A model generated the notes under the pieces. The model saw nothing but the letters and a program-made list of their open reading frames with translations, was not told the DNA's origin and searched no databases. The position numbers and the translations under genes are program-made. This document shows, one piece after another, positions 52,801-62,834 of a stretch of DNA of 64,000 bases (within the stretch, counting starts at the first letter, position 1; each line of letters starts with the position of its first letter). Origin of the DNA: Camarhynchus parvulus (lineage: Eukaryota; Chordata; Aves; Passeriformes; Thraupidae); NCBI RefSeq assembly GCF_901933205.1, contig NC_044572.1:61910965-61974964 (forward strand), given 5' to 3'.

Positions 52801-55800
52801 ACTTCCAAATGGAAAACAACCTGAGATGAGCTTTATATAAAGTAAGTGGGGCATTGCAGCACAAGGTATATTTAGGAAGAGGAGCAGGTAGTGAGTGTTC
52901 TGCTGCAGTTGTGAGAAGGTGTCTCATAGGATGGGGAGAAAAAAGAGAACAAACCCCTTCTTGAAAATGAGGACAAACAAACAGAAGTGATACTAAAACC
53001 CAGTGTTGGCTAGATGATGGCAAATCCAAATATCCCCTTGCTCGTAAGTTTTACTAAGTATTATTTCAGTGGGTTATTGATACACAGTTGTTTCACTTAG
53101 CAGGTATCCCATTCTTTTAGTCATCTGCCTCCTCCTTGTCCTTGATCTACTTGGTCTCCTCTGCTCTCTGACTCTTCTGCCCATGTTTTTTGCAAAGACC
53201 CCTCACATCAGTTTTTCCAGTTTCCCAGTGCCCTCCTCCACAAACAATCTGAAACTTCACAGCACTAAGGGCCAAATGTCACTGTTCAGCCACCCAAAGG
53301 AGGCAGGACAATGCACAGCTGTTCTTGAAAAGATTAAGGAAAGCAGAGGAGCCTTAGGGCCTCCTGTTAATGAAGTACCAACAGAGAAACTCCTATTTCT
53401 CTAACAGTTTCTTCTTCTCCTCTAGTAAAAGCAGCCATCAGCAGCCTCTTTCAGAGGCTGAAGCCCCCCCAGGGCCCAGGCAGGTGGCTGTCCATGGCAT
53501 CACACCACCCATGACAGCAAAGGAGCCTTTTGAGCCCATGCCTAGCCCTACCCTTGCTGTCATACACAGCTGCAGCAGAAAATCTTGTTCTCCAGTTGCC
53601 TTTGGAACAACGCCTACTTGCAGAAGCACAAGAAAGCACAGAAGCTACCTGGGCTTGCATGCTGACTCCTGATTCTCCTAAGGTTGCACTGAAGTTTAAT
53701 CTCATTTGGACTGCATTGTGTGCACCAAAATAACAAACAGCTAGATCATCATGGTATTTGTTTTGCACATTTTGTAACCCAGTTGCCTCACACACTTCTC
53801 AGAAGAACAAGACTCAACAAAGAATTTGCTCCGGAAAAAAAGAAGGGTGAATCATGCTAGTTCTGCATAAACCTGTGCCAACAACACAGAATAACACACA
53901 TGAAAGCATCTTCTGTTTTCAGTTTGTTACACATTGTCTTTGACATCTCAAACCCTGTGCCAGTAAATAACATGCAAGACAGATGGAAAATATATCTCAC
54001 ATCTCTTCCCAACCCTCTTCAGAGATCATTCCTTCATTCAAAACTAATATAAATCCAAACATGGTGAAACCAAGTCATTAGGTACACTACACTACAGCCA
54101 TTTCCAAATTCCTGGGATGTGTAAATGTGTGCTTTATCTCACACTGCAGTGGAATCTTATGCCAAGTGCAACACATGTTGAAAAATACAAGGCTCATGAC
54201 TCTTCAGACCTGACTGAGCTACCAAGATGGCAAGTATGTTCTGCAAGCCCTCTGCTTTTTCTGCTGACAACAGAGAGAGTAAAAATGTTTACAGTTATTT
54301 GAAAAACTCCTGCCCTACTAGCAACATTCCACCAAAATGCAAACATACACATGCTAAAGCACTTTACTTTTACAAAGTTTACTTACTTTGGCTAGAACAC
54401 AGCTTTTATGGGGTATTTTGTCTATTGCAAGAGTTTGTAAGCTGAAAAAAAAAAAGCTGTACGCAATTCTAAGTTGTTTGAATGCCTTGGTTTTAAAGTC
54501 TACAAATGGAAAGGAAATATAACCTCACCTCCACAGATATCTAAATAGTAACTATTTTCAATTATTTCCACAGCCACAAATCAAATACTGTGAAAAATAA
54601 TCATCATTGCAGCATCACCATTACAGTTAGGAAGAAAAAAAAAAAAACAAAGAAGACTTCACATGTAACAGAACAAAAAATTAACAAAAACAATGGTTTC
54701 AGCTTATTGGAGCAGAACCTATTATTTCCATGTCAAGCCCTTTTCTATTTCAAGTTTAATACTACTCCTGGATACATAAAATTACCCTTAGTGACAGAAG
54801 AATAAGCTATACAATCTGAGAGCATTGCTAGCTGAAAAACTGCAAAACTGATCGGTGCTCAGTACCAGAGCTCACAGTGGATATTCTTACCCCAAAATCT
54901 TTCTTAAGTGTAGTGTGAAGGTATCTAGATGTCCTGGCATGGGTGAGAGGAAATTTAGGGCATGGCACAACAGTAGAGCTGCTGCAGGCTGTGCCCCAAG
55001 CAATCCTCCACGCAAGTCTCGGCACTCCATGTCAAGCTGCTCCTGACACTGCTTTTTGGAGGCTGCCCAAAAATGGAACTCTCATGGCCTCCCAAAAACT
55101 GCTCTGGCTTCAAGACAGAGAGCCATGTAGCCAGGTTAAGAATTTCCAGAGCCCTCTTTGTGGATACAAGATCTACATGTCTGGGCATGCGTCAGCCCAG
55201 ACACATCCATCAGGAGGACGTTGGGACACAGGCAACAGTCAGACAAACGCTGGACTTGGGAGCATGAACACAATTGAGACATATTATGCCCACTGAAATA
55301 AACAGAGCATGTCTAAAGGCTTCTCCCAGCTGCATTCGGGCTCACCCATGGCTGGCTCTTGGTTCAAAGTCAGCAAAGTTTGCACAGATGCCAAGTAACT
55401 GTGACTGCACCTTCCTTGACACTGTCACAGCACTGGAGCACCAAGCTCACAGCATTCACTCTTCCTGGAGCTGGCCAGGGAAGGAGTGTATGGATGTGAT
55501 GGCAGCTGTGGCACTGACAGGGGTCATGCAGGCACAACAACACTCCCAGCCATCCCTGACCTCTCCCTTTGGTCAGTGTCTTGTTGGAGTGCAGAGTCCA
55601 GCTCTGGCTGGCACAGTCCTCAGCAGCCCATGCTTCCCTGAGGGTTACTCTACCCAGCTAGCACTGAGGTTCATGTACCATTAATACTAAATCAGAGACA
55701 CTGAGTTCTTGGCACAGGAGTGGGACCACTGTAAAAGTATCAACTTCTCAAATTTTCTGGAGTTTTTTTATTTAAAGCAGTATTTTCATATCTACCTTTT

Positions 55801-57097
55801 AGGTTACGTGTTCTTCAAACTTTTGTTACAAACTAAAATACAGAAATGTTTTATGCAAGTCAGTATGGAAAACAAACTTCATGAAGTTCAGGTTGAAATG
55901 CATATTAATCAATCTCATCTTAGTTTCCTGAAATACGCATCTAGATTCTCATCCTGTTTAAGCTACCGTGAATTCAGCGTAAGTGAAGCGATTCTCACCC
56001 TAGCTGGCTTCACAAATATCCAATTTCTTCATGAATTCAAACAATCAAGAGTAAAACTTAAAAATACTTGCTTGATGTTTATCCACAATTTTAAGTATGT
56101 TTATCCTAGAGTTAAAAAAAAAAAAGCTCGCAAAAAACAAAACAAGCAAACAAACGAAAAACAAACAACAAAAAGCACCACACCAACATCCTCCAGTGAC
56201 TTCTGACCTGTTTTCAGGTCAGGTACTTTAGTTACCATTAGTGAGGTACATCAAAGTCACTACCACCAGAGAAACAAGGTCCATTTTTCCCATGCTGACA
56301 AAGAGACCAGAAGAGTACTACTATCTGTAGGGCTTTTATCAGCTCATTCAACTTCTCCCTCTATCATTTCCACCAGCTTTATTTTATCTGAATTTGCAGG
56401 CCAAAAAGTCCCCACTGACTACTATAGGCAATGCATGACCTGAGCAACATCTCTGTAGCACAGAGGCAAAGGTTCAAAAGGCCATTTTTGTTTAGGTTTT
56501 CTGATTGTGCTTAAAAGTTACATAGAATACTTTAAAGGTCCCTAAGAACTCAGAAAAGGATAGTAGGGAAATGAAAGCTTACAGATATCTTATGATATTT
56601 CAAGGTTTTGCTTCAGAAAAAAGTAAATACTGAGATTGCATGCAAACTGTAGTTTAACACTCTTAAACTGCATCTTATTTCCTTTTATTTATACATTTTG
56701 CTAGTGTTTGCTATGGGAATATATTAGTTACAAATCACCAAAAGTAAAATGACAAGAGAAATCTTTTAAATAAGGCAAGACAGGCAGACACCAAATGCTC
56801 TTTAGAAAAGCATCCTGTGTCAACATGGGTGTAACACATGCTTCTTGTACAAGACAAGTAATCCCATCTTAACAGTTCTGTCCATCTTCCATTACACTGC
56901 TTCTGTAATGTGAAGGCACTGACAGATCTTACCGCTGTACAAAAGATGCAGTTGCATTCCTGAAGAGTGGTCATCTTATCCTGGGAATATTCACAGAGAC
57001 ATAGCTTGCACGTGAGGAGAGGCTCCAGAGCTAACTCTCCAGCTTCGGACTCATCAGCTGTCATGGTGTCAGGACAAGCCTTCTCAGCAGAGCCCAT
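28700..57097 (-). CDS. RNF144B: RNF144B, RBR-type E3 ubiquitin ligase (whole spliced coding region, 7 exons)
   Basis: Join of 57097-56933, 45170-45066, 37074-37014, 32351-32147, 31002-30858, 29123-29034 and 28840-28700 on the minus strand: 912 bp, 303 codons plus TAA. Seen: RING1 ligands C30, C33, C48, C50, C53, C56, C75 and C80; IBR at about residues 111-170; RING2 at about 193-222 with C193/C196, catalytic-position C206, and C211/C214/C219/C222; a hydrophobic anchor at about 258-288; and a basic tail. Family knowledge: RBR ligases take ubiquitin from an E2 onto the RING2 cysteine before passing it to substrate. RNF144B is tail-anchored in intracellular membranes, is p53-inducible in mammals, and acts in apoptosis and innate signalling. 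All six splice junctions are AG/GT and phase-compatible, and every RBR cysteine is kept, so the gene looks intact. RNF144A is the nearest alternative, but the RING1 wording and the C-terminal tail fit RNF144B better. Confidence 0.97.
28841..29033 (-). other. RNF144B: RNF144B intron 6 (193 bp)
   Basis: Short GT-AG intron between the basic segment and the membrane-anchor exon. Nothing else was recognised in it. Confidence 0.9.
29034..29123 (-). CDS. RNF144B: RNF144B coding exon 6 (post-RING2 basic segment)
   Basis: Ninety bases, phase 0 at both ends, encoding residues 228-257 ([20 protein letters not shown], then [10 protein letters not shown]). The acceptor is TTTTTCAG|AAT and the donor ACACAG|GTGTGT. 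The RHYD-x-GPC...LGHSRASV wording is shared by the RNF144 family. The segment lies just before the membrane anchor. Confidence 0.96.
29124..30857 (-). other. RNF144B: RNF144B intron 5
   Basis: GT-AG intron of 1734 bp. No repeat, RNA gene or conserved frame recognised. Open frames near 30386-30857 are read-through from coding exon 5. Confidence 0.9.
30858..31002 (-). CDS. RNF144B: RNF144B coding exon 5 (catalytic RING2)
   Basis: Completes G179 and encodes residues 180-227, including the near-invariant [19 protein letters not shown] segment. C193/C196 open the zinc site. C206 is at the position of the ubiquitin-accepting cysteine of RBR ligases. C211, C214, C219 and C222 follow, with H216 and W220. 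The acceptor is TTTTCTAG|A and the donor GAT|GTAAGT, phase 0 out. No catalytic residue is missing. Confidence 0.97.
31003..32146 (-). other. RNF144B: RNF144B intron 4
   Basis: GT-AG intron of 1144 bp, AT-rich. No other feature seen. Confidence 0.9.
32147..32351 (-). CDS. RNF144B: RNF144B coding exon 4 (IBR zinc-binding domain)
   Basis: Completes E111 (AA after the G of exon 3), then encodes residues 112-178 and two bases of G179. IBR-type cysteines are C121, C126, C130, C145, C148, C153 and C156, with H161, H164 and C166 nearby. The acceptor is TGTTTCAG|AA and the donor CAGGG|GTAAGA. The C-terminal end of this exon is the least conserved part relative to the mammalian protein as I recall it, as expected for the IBR-RING2 linker. 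Confidence 0.96.
32352..37013 (-). other. RNF144B: RNF144B intron 3
   Basis: GT-AG intron of 4662 bp. Its only structured element is the perfect palindrome at 32803-32865. The remainder shows no mobile element or gene that I recognise. Confidence 0.9.
32803..32865. repeat. Perfect inverted repeat, 30-bp arms with a 3-nt loop
   Basis: The left arm 32803-32832 is the exact reverse complement of 32836-32865, with TAC between them. The arms are AT-rich and contain CACTATATTCACAGTATC. A further partial copy of the arm (CTTACAGTATCATATCATATC) follows at about 32869-32889, which suggests local duplication. It lies in the RNF144B intron about 450 bp upstream (in transcript direction) of the IBR exon. 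DNA could extrude a cruciform, and the pre-mRNA would form a long uninterrupted hairpin. Confidence 0.9.
37014..37074 (-). CDS. RNF144B: RNF144B coding exon 3 (RING1-IBR linker)
   Basis: A 61-bp exon encoding residues 91-110 ([20 protein letters not shown]) plus the first base of E111. The acceptor is TTTCAG|ATT and the donor GAG|GTGTGA, phase 1 out. It is too short to stand out as an open frame and was placed by matching the family's conserved linker helix and by phase. It contains no zinc ligand of the catalytic core. Confidence 0.95.
37075..45065 (-). other. RNF144B: RNF144B intron 2
   Basis: GT-AG intron of 7991 bp. AT-rich with scattered homopolymer runs (for example a T tract near 39988-40001). 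Short open frames here have no family resemblance. No complete mobile element recognised. Confidence 0.88.
45066..45170 (-). CDS. RNF144B: RNF144B coding exon 2 (second half of RING1)
   Basis: Encodes residues 56-90, beginning [14 protein letters not shown]. It supplies RING1 ligands C56, C75 and C80. The acceptor is TTTCTAG|TGT and the donor GAG|GTATCT, both phase 0. Exon 1 ends at A55, so the intron splits RING1 just before C56. The preceding intron, 45171-56932, is 11.8 kb and the longest in view. Confidence 0.97.
49760..49861. repeat. 102-nt G/T-only low-complexity tract
   Basis: Every plus-strand base from 49760 to 49861 is G or T, as T runs separated by GG/GGG/GGGGG blocks and three TTTG units. 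The RNF144B transcript would read it as A/C only. Confidence 0.85.
56110..56182. repeat. A-rich low-complexity stretch with CAAA units
   Basis: A run of A followed by repeated AAAC/AAACA units on the plus strand. It fits a simple repeat or a decayed poly(A) tail. No retroelement body was recognised beside it. Confidence 0.6.
56933..57097 (-). CDS. RNF144B: RNF144B coding exon 1 (start codon, first half of RING1)
   Basis: Encodes residues 1-55. The N-terminus starts [22 protein letters not shown]1 then opens at C30/C33, followed by a C48-x-C50-x2-C53 cluster in which C50 takes the usual RBR histidine position. The exon ends in phase 0 at a GCG|GTAAGA donor. Met1 was chosen because a TGA sits in frame directly before it (57100-57098), so the frame cannot extend upstream in this exon. 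Met12 (57064-57062) has a better initiation context (A at -3) than Met1 (T at -3, G at +4) and could be used instead. The open frame that runs past 56933 is intron read-through. Confidence 0.96.
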
Positions 57098-57105
57098 TCA
57101 GTCAT
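57061..57105 (-). promoter_or_regulatory. Overlapping upstream ORF across the RNF144B start
   Basis: The ATG at 57105-57103 opens 14 codons in the +2 frame, spanning Met1. It stops at TGA 57063-57061, which overlaps the in-frame Met12 ATG as ATGA. The upstream ATG has a weak context (T at -3, A at +4). The arrangement is seen directly. A role in start selection, by leaky scanning or termination-reinitiation, is inference. Confidence 0.5.
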
Positions 57106-57122
57106 TAATGGTGCAACTCAGC
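57098..57122 (-). other. RNF144B: RNF144B 5' UTR portion of the first coding exon
   Basis: Twenty-five bases lie between a clear acceptor (polypyrimidine run ending TTTTCAG at 57123) and the Met1 codon. An intron acceptor here means at least one more 5' non-coding exon exists upstream (rightward). The segment holds an upstream ATG at 57105-57103, out of frame with the protein. Confidence 0.85.
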
Positions 57123-57436
57123 CTGAAAAGAGAAATCAGCAGCTGAAACTTCGTACAAGCCATGCAGTTACTCCCATTGCTTTGAAAATTTACATCTCAG
57201 ATCCATAAAAGTACCTGCACACCCAAAGGTACTACTCAACATCTTGGAGCCAGTCTCAACTTCAGGCCATTCAAAATTTACAATGAGAGCACACCTCCTT
57301 AATAGAACTGAACTGGCCGAGTTCCCTGAGAACATTCACCTTGCTGGCACAAAGCACCTCAGTCAGGCTGCTTAACATCAAAATAAAGAAAAAGCCAAAT
57401 AAACACAAAACAAAACTCACACAGATTGGGCATTAC

Positions 57437-57453
57437 ATATATATATATATGTA

Positions 57454-57484
<31 letters not shown>
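57437..57484. repeat. Compound TA/TG microsatellite
   Basis: A TA run, then GTATGTGTGTGTG, then a longer TA run: alternating purine-pyrimidine over 48 bases, about 320 bp upstream of the first coding exon's acceptor. Likely length-polymorphic. Confidence 0.9.
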
Positions 57485-59325
57485 CACTCTGCCTTTTCAA
57501 ATGAGTTTCAGACTCATACTCCCACCCAAATGGGATCCTTCAGTCTTCACTGCACCCACAGAGTTCCAGTGAGTGTCTCTACTCCCACTTTCTATTCCAG
57601 CTGGTGGCTTGGAAACTCCCCTAGGCAGTGCAAGACAAGAACAGACTCGCACTTTCTAGGCAAATACTTCAAACATTTAGTCTGTAATGCTGGTGGTGGG
57701 TACCATGAACTCCACCTTCTCTGTCACTGAGATAGTGAGCCGGCACTCTGTTTCAAGAGGGATGGTGAAGGCATCTAAATGCAGGAAAGGGCTTCAGCTT
57801 GTATGTGCTACTTCACACAGGGCTGGAGCTTAAAACCAAATGAGTAAGAGCATTTTATGCACAGTCCTCTTCTTTGCATTGCCTTAATGATGCCAAAAAG
57901 TAGCTTTTGTGCATCCCACTTCCTGGCATCCAGCGCTTCTATTTATTTCATAGACCTCTGAGGCATTTAACTGATGTTTTTGAACCAAGTGCACTAGCAC
58001 TTTGACAGAGAGATCCTCACCAGAGCCATGTTTTCACTACACATCACAGCAATGCTTGGGGATGAAATTTCTCTTCTTTGATGAGCAGCAGATGGAAATG
58101 CCATATCTGCATGTAATGCTTTCTAGCCTAATCATTTGAAAACACTGCACCATAATCATAAAAAATCTCAAGTCCCCCATCCTTACACAGTAACACTGAA
58201 AAAGGAATTAAAGAGAATATCCTTGTGCTTAAGCTGAAACAATGCAAAGCCTATTTGCAGATTTTACTCACCTCAGCACAGACAGCGAGGTTCAATGCAG
58301 TATTTAAGGCACAGAAAAGTCTACCCACACCTCTAAGAAACTTGGCCCAACTTCCACAGACCTCCTTCTGAATACACTTTCCTGATGGCAAGACAACCTT
58401 CACACATATTTTACAAGCAGAGACCTGATGGCCGGCTGTGCACAGCTGCTTGCAGCAGCACCAAGAGTGCAGCTCTACTAAATCTGAAGAGCTGCATCAC
58501 AAATGAAGACTGCATGAACATGAAACCAATCAAAACCTATTGATGTGCCTGTCAGATCTGACGTCTCATGAGGGAAACCAGAGACTTGAGCCCTTTGGTC
58601 CTCTTCTGCTGGCCTCCCCTGCAGCCCTGAGCACCCTCTGGGCAGGGCTGTCAGGTCACATTTGGCAGCACATCCCTGCCGCCATTCAGTGGCTGCCGGA
58701 GCGGCCAATGCAGCTGCAGACCATCAATGCATATGTGATGTACTGACTTGCAGTGCCTGCTGAATTCCTCCCTGGGGGAGAATAATGGGGCTCATGGAGT
58801 TTGTGGAACCCTTCCCTGCGGCTCCCATCTCATACCCTTACTCACAGCTGAGCCCATCCCCAGGCCTGTCCCCAAAGCCTCATGCCCCGTGCTCCCACAA
58901 TCTGCAGGAAGACACTTTATCCACAATAAATCTGGGTCAGAGGATACTTAGCCCTTTTTAATTTTTACACTTGGTAGTTTCCTAGACTATCCTGTCAGAG
59001 AAGCCATCAGATTCGTACCTTGGAATGTCTTTCTTGTAAGTACACAGTTTCAAGAGATATGAGCATCATGGCCAAGATTCTGGCAACCAAACTCCTGACC
59101 ACAAATCGAAAGCAAACTCTCTTTTTATGGCTTGCTATCACTAGTTCATAACATACACTACTCCCACATATATCTTGTTGCAGTCCTGGGGCCTGCTACC
59201 CTGATGCCCCTCACAATTTGCTCCGCACAGCTCCAGAGCTTGAGCTCCAGCATGGCCAGAAGGCTTAGAAGGAAGTCTCCCTCTGAGTCAGGAACTGCAA
59301 ACAATCTTCTGTAATTACTGCAGCA

Positions 59326-59336
59326 GGGGGGGGGGG
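59326..59336. repeat. Poly(G) run of 11
   Basis: Eleven uninterrupted G residues on the plus strand. This is a homopolymer where assembly length errors are common. Confidence 0.85.
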
Positions 59337-62300
59337 AACTCTGAGTCACTGGAAAGACTATGGCAGATCAAGAACTACCTGTTATTTAAACCTACGTGCT
59401 AGACATTATCTCAGTATTTAGGAGAATCGTAACACATTTACTCAAGTTGCTTTTCAACAGCAGCTGCATCTGTACAGGTGAGCCACTCACCCTCACTCTG
59501 CAGTGATCTGAGATTTCTACACAGTAAAAGGCAGCAAAGCTAAAAGGACAGATGCACAAAAGAACAGGTAGGAATATTTCAAGATGTGGGAATGGATATA
59601 AAATGGATACAACCGTTTCAAAAGTCAGTGTTCTTCTTATAACTAAAAGGGTTATGACCCTGCATGCAGGCAGCATTAAGGCAGCTGTAGGAAGATTCAG
59701 GTGTGTGATTGAGTTTTAGGGCTAGAGGCTAATTTTAGATGGCCTAAATCCAGCACTCAGTGTGACAGTGAGGAGCAGGCTCCTGACACACTGCTCTGTG
59801 CTAGTAGTAGCCTAATGCCACAGTGTGATGGCTGTAGGGACTCATTATGATATCCCATTGTCATTGATGATAACTCTTGTCCCTGAAGACTGTAGCTTAA
59901 ATTCAGTTTTACTCCTTGTCCCTCCACATATCCACCCTTCCCTCACACCAAGACGCCAGCGCACAGCTGAGGTTCTCCGTAAAACAGGCAGAGCACCCTG
60001 TGGAAAACTCCAGCAGACAGCACCAAGCAAGCCTGGCACATCAGAGGATCCACCCCCAGCCAGCCCAGGCTGGCTCAGCTCACTGCAGCCTCATTAACTC
60101 CATCAGAGTTCATCAAACAAAGAGAACAGGACCAGAGAACACAGAGACAGCTCCATGTCCTGCCTGCTCAGTCCTTGAAGGAAACACCATGGCTACGAGG
60201 AAGAGCACTCCTCCCACAGTCCCTGAGAGGCCAGCTTGTCCACAAGCAGCTCTCTGGGTCAGGCTGGCACAGGCAAACCCATCCTGTTAGCCCTGAACAC
60301 CTGCCTGTCAAAGGGAGAGCAGACCCGTGGCCTGCTGGCCCTGCTCCTTTTCCCAGAGCAACCCAGACCACACTGGTCCTTCCATCTGCCCTTTAAAATT
60401 GGGACTTCTGCTACTGCTGCCAAGGGACATATGCTAGAGGAAGAGCTCAGGGTTACAGAGAAGGGTAGCCCCATTCACCAGCAGCTGGGCTCTGAGATCA
60501 GGTCTGCAGGGGAGGTTCATTCTCATCATCATCAGATCAGATGGTGGTAACAGTATCTTCCTCCAGTTCCCAGCCTCTACTCCTCCAGTTCCCCCCCAAC
60601 ACTTCAAAATGCATTGTCCTCTCTCAAGATCTCCAAATATATCCTCAACTTTATAAGCCCAGCAGAACTGACTCTTCTGGGTTCGGCAGGGAAGCCATGA
60701 AGTTCCACCTCAGCTGCTCTGAATTTTTATGGCTTTCACTTTGTTGCAATTGTCCCACAGACTGTCATTACTTAATGACACATCCATCAGTCCTCTTTAC
60801 AGAGGATTAAAATTCCTATTGTAATTACAAGTGAGTTGCCAATAGGTTAGATTGAAAATAAAGCATCTTGGGTGTATGCGTTGTGCACGGGGAGTCACTG
60901 AAAAATGAGTTAAGAACAAAAAGTAAAACATCATTCTGTATTTAGTTACATGAACAAAAGTGATCAGAAATTAAAGTCATTTGAAAGTTTCTGAAAAACA
61001 ATGGACACTCATATACATATAACACATAGTTAAGCATTAAAATTGTTCCTTTCATGCTTACAAACACAAATGACCTGTTTAGGAAAGCAAGAAATGTGTC
61101 ACTGAAACTGTAGTATAGCACCTCAACTCTGCAAAAAAAACCTCCACTGAACAGCAGCACAGGCTCCATGAGATGTCGTGGAATATGGACAAAGACTTCT
61201 TGAGGGCATTGTAATCCAGAGAAATATACTGGTCTGAATCCTGCACCAGCGTGAATCAACGGCAAGGAAGGGACAAACTGGCCCCGGCATGCGTCAACAC
61301 TCAGGAACTCGGAAGATCCATTTCTTTGGTCTACTTCTATCAGCCACGTACACACACAGAGATCTTACCGCTGTCACATTGCACAGGATTTCCAGGAAAT
61401 TGGACATCTTTCCTCAAATTGTATGCTGCTCAGCTCATAAGAACACTCATACTTCCCTGGCTGTGACCCTGATGGTGCTGATGGCACAGGACAAGGCAGG
61501 ACCAGAAAGTCTGAACAAATGTAAGTGAGCTAGGGAGGGTCAGCCCTGTGGGGTGCAAACTGCACAGTCACCAGGACCACAGCTCACCAAGCGCTCAGAC
61601 CTGTCAGCGTTTCCATTTCACTCATCTGCCTGCGGACACTTTCGCTTTGTCTCTGGGAGGCGACAAAGCTTTGTGCTTTCTTGTAGCACTGGAACATCTC
61701 AACACTGCCCATAAGGAAGAAAACATTAGAGTGTGCTCAAAGCAGAAAGGGCTGAGAAGGGTAAGCACAAGCAGGAACACTAACACAAAAGCATGGAGCT
61801 TTTGAGTGAAATACAAAAACCAGAAGAAAAGCACTGGAGGAAGGAACGCAGAACTTGTCTGCCTTCAAGGCCTCCTGACATTAGAGTGTCTGATGTCTAA
61901 CCTTGAAAATTACTTCCTAACAGCAAATATCTGTAATACCTGCTTCTAGACAGGTACCCATTGCAAATCCTGGCATTAGCATCCCAAAGTGGAAACTACT
62001 AACTCCCTGTGATGGAGGTGAGAGAGCAGCTGAGTGTCTGGGAGACACCCAAAGCCAAGACACCCCAGCTCCATAGAGGTATCAAAAATCGATGCAACCT
62101 ACTGCTGAAACTTTTCCTATAAGCAGGAATTTTAAGGTAACCTCCTTGTTGCAGTCACACAAAGGCTCACTTGACCCTGCCCAGCTGCCTCAAACCATGA
62201 CCATTACCCAAGAACAGAAGTTACTCTGTATATGCAATAGAGAAAACAAGCCAGGCAGTCTCCTGAGCTGGACATTGTTGATATGCCTGCAACCAAGTCA

Positions 62301-62818
62301 CTGTATTTAGCTAAAAAAAATGTGTCTGAATGTGACTTTCACCACTTAGAAACATCACGCAGAATTCATTAAAGCCTCCTGCACTGAAGCTAGAAGAGAA
62401 TGAATGGAGTATGTTTAGCACCACAAGTTATGCTTTCATTTTTCATATGCTGCATCCAATTGCAAAAAACAGAGCTCTTGGAGACGCTACCTCAAGCCCT
62501 GTGCTTACAAACAATTCTGCTGAAGTTAGTCAAGCTGTATGCTTTTACCTGCAATTGGAAGAAAGCTAAGAAATGCACAGGTATGAGACACAGTGTTCCA
62601 GGAAACATTAATGGAACAAAAAGAGTCCTTAATGCGCTTTCCCCTGTGGGCTGGCATGTCCATCCTGTGGGCAGGGTGAGACCTGAGAGGCCCCTCTGCC
62701 CCAGCACACCCATAAACCAGCACCCAGGCATGTGGACTACCATAAACATGGTGAGATTGAAAAAAGGTATAAGGACACATGTGGGTCTAACACCTAGCAC
62801 AGCACTTCTCCCTTTTAC

Positions 62819-62834
62819 AAAAAAAAAAAAAAAG
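62819..62834. repeat. Poly(A) run of 16
   Basis: Sixteen A residues followed by AAGAAGAAAA. No retrotransposon body was recognised to its left. Confidence 0.8.

Larger units (their letters stand above)
45171..56932 (-). other. RNF144B: RNF144B intron 1 of the coding region
   Basis: GT-AG intron of 11762 bp that interrupts RING1. It contains the G/T-only tract at 49760-49861, a C-rich run near 45705-45717, and an A-rich CAAA-type stretch near 56110-56182. Somewhat GC-richer patches (47070-47490, 53440-53650, 54940-55690) hold only short unrelated open frames. Confidence 0.88.

Noticed and set aside
56735..56932. Continuation of the first coding exon frame past A55
   Set aside because: Intron read-through. 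The conserved continuation CLKQYM is on the exon at 45170.
58478..58708. Minus-strand frame starting MAAPAATEWRQG in a locally GC-rich patch, considered as an alternative RNF144B first exon
   Set aside because: No convincing splice donor or CpG island, no resemblance to a known N-terminus, and the RNF144B reading frame is closed by a TGA immediately upstream of Met1.
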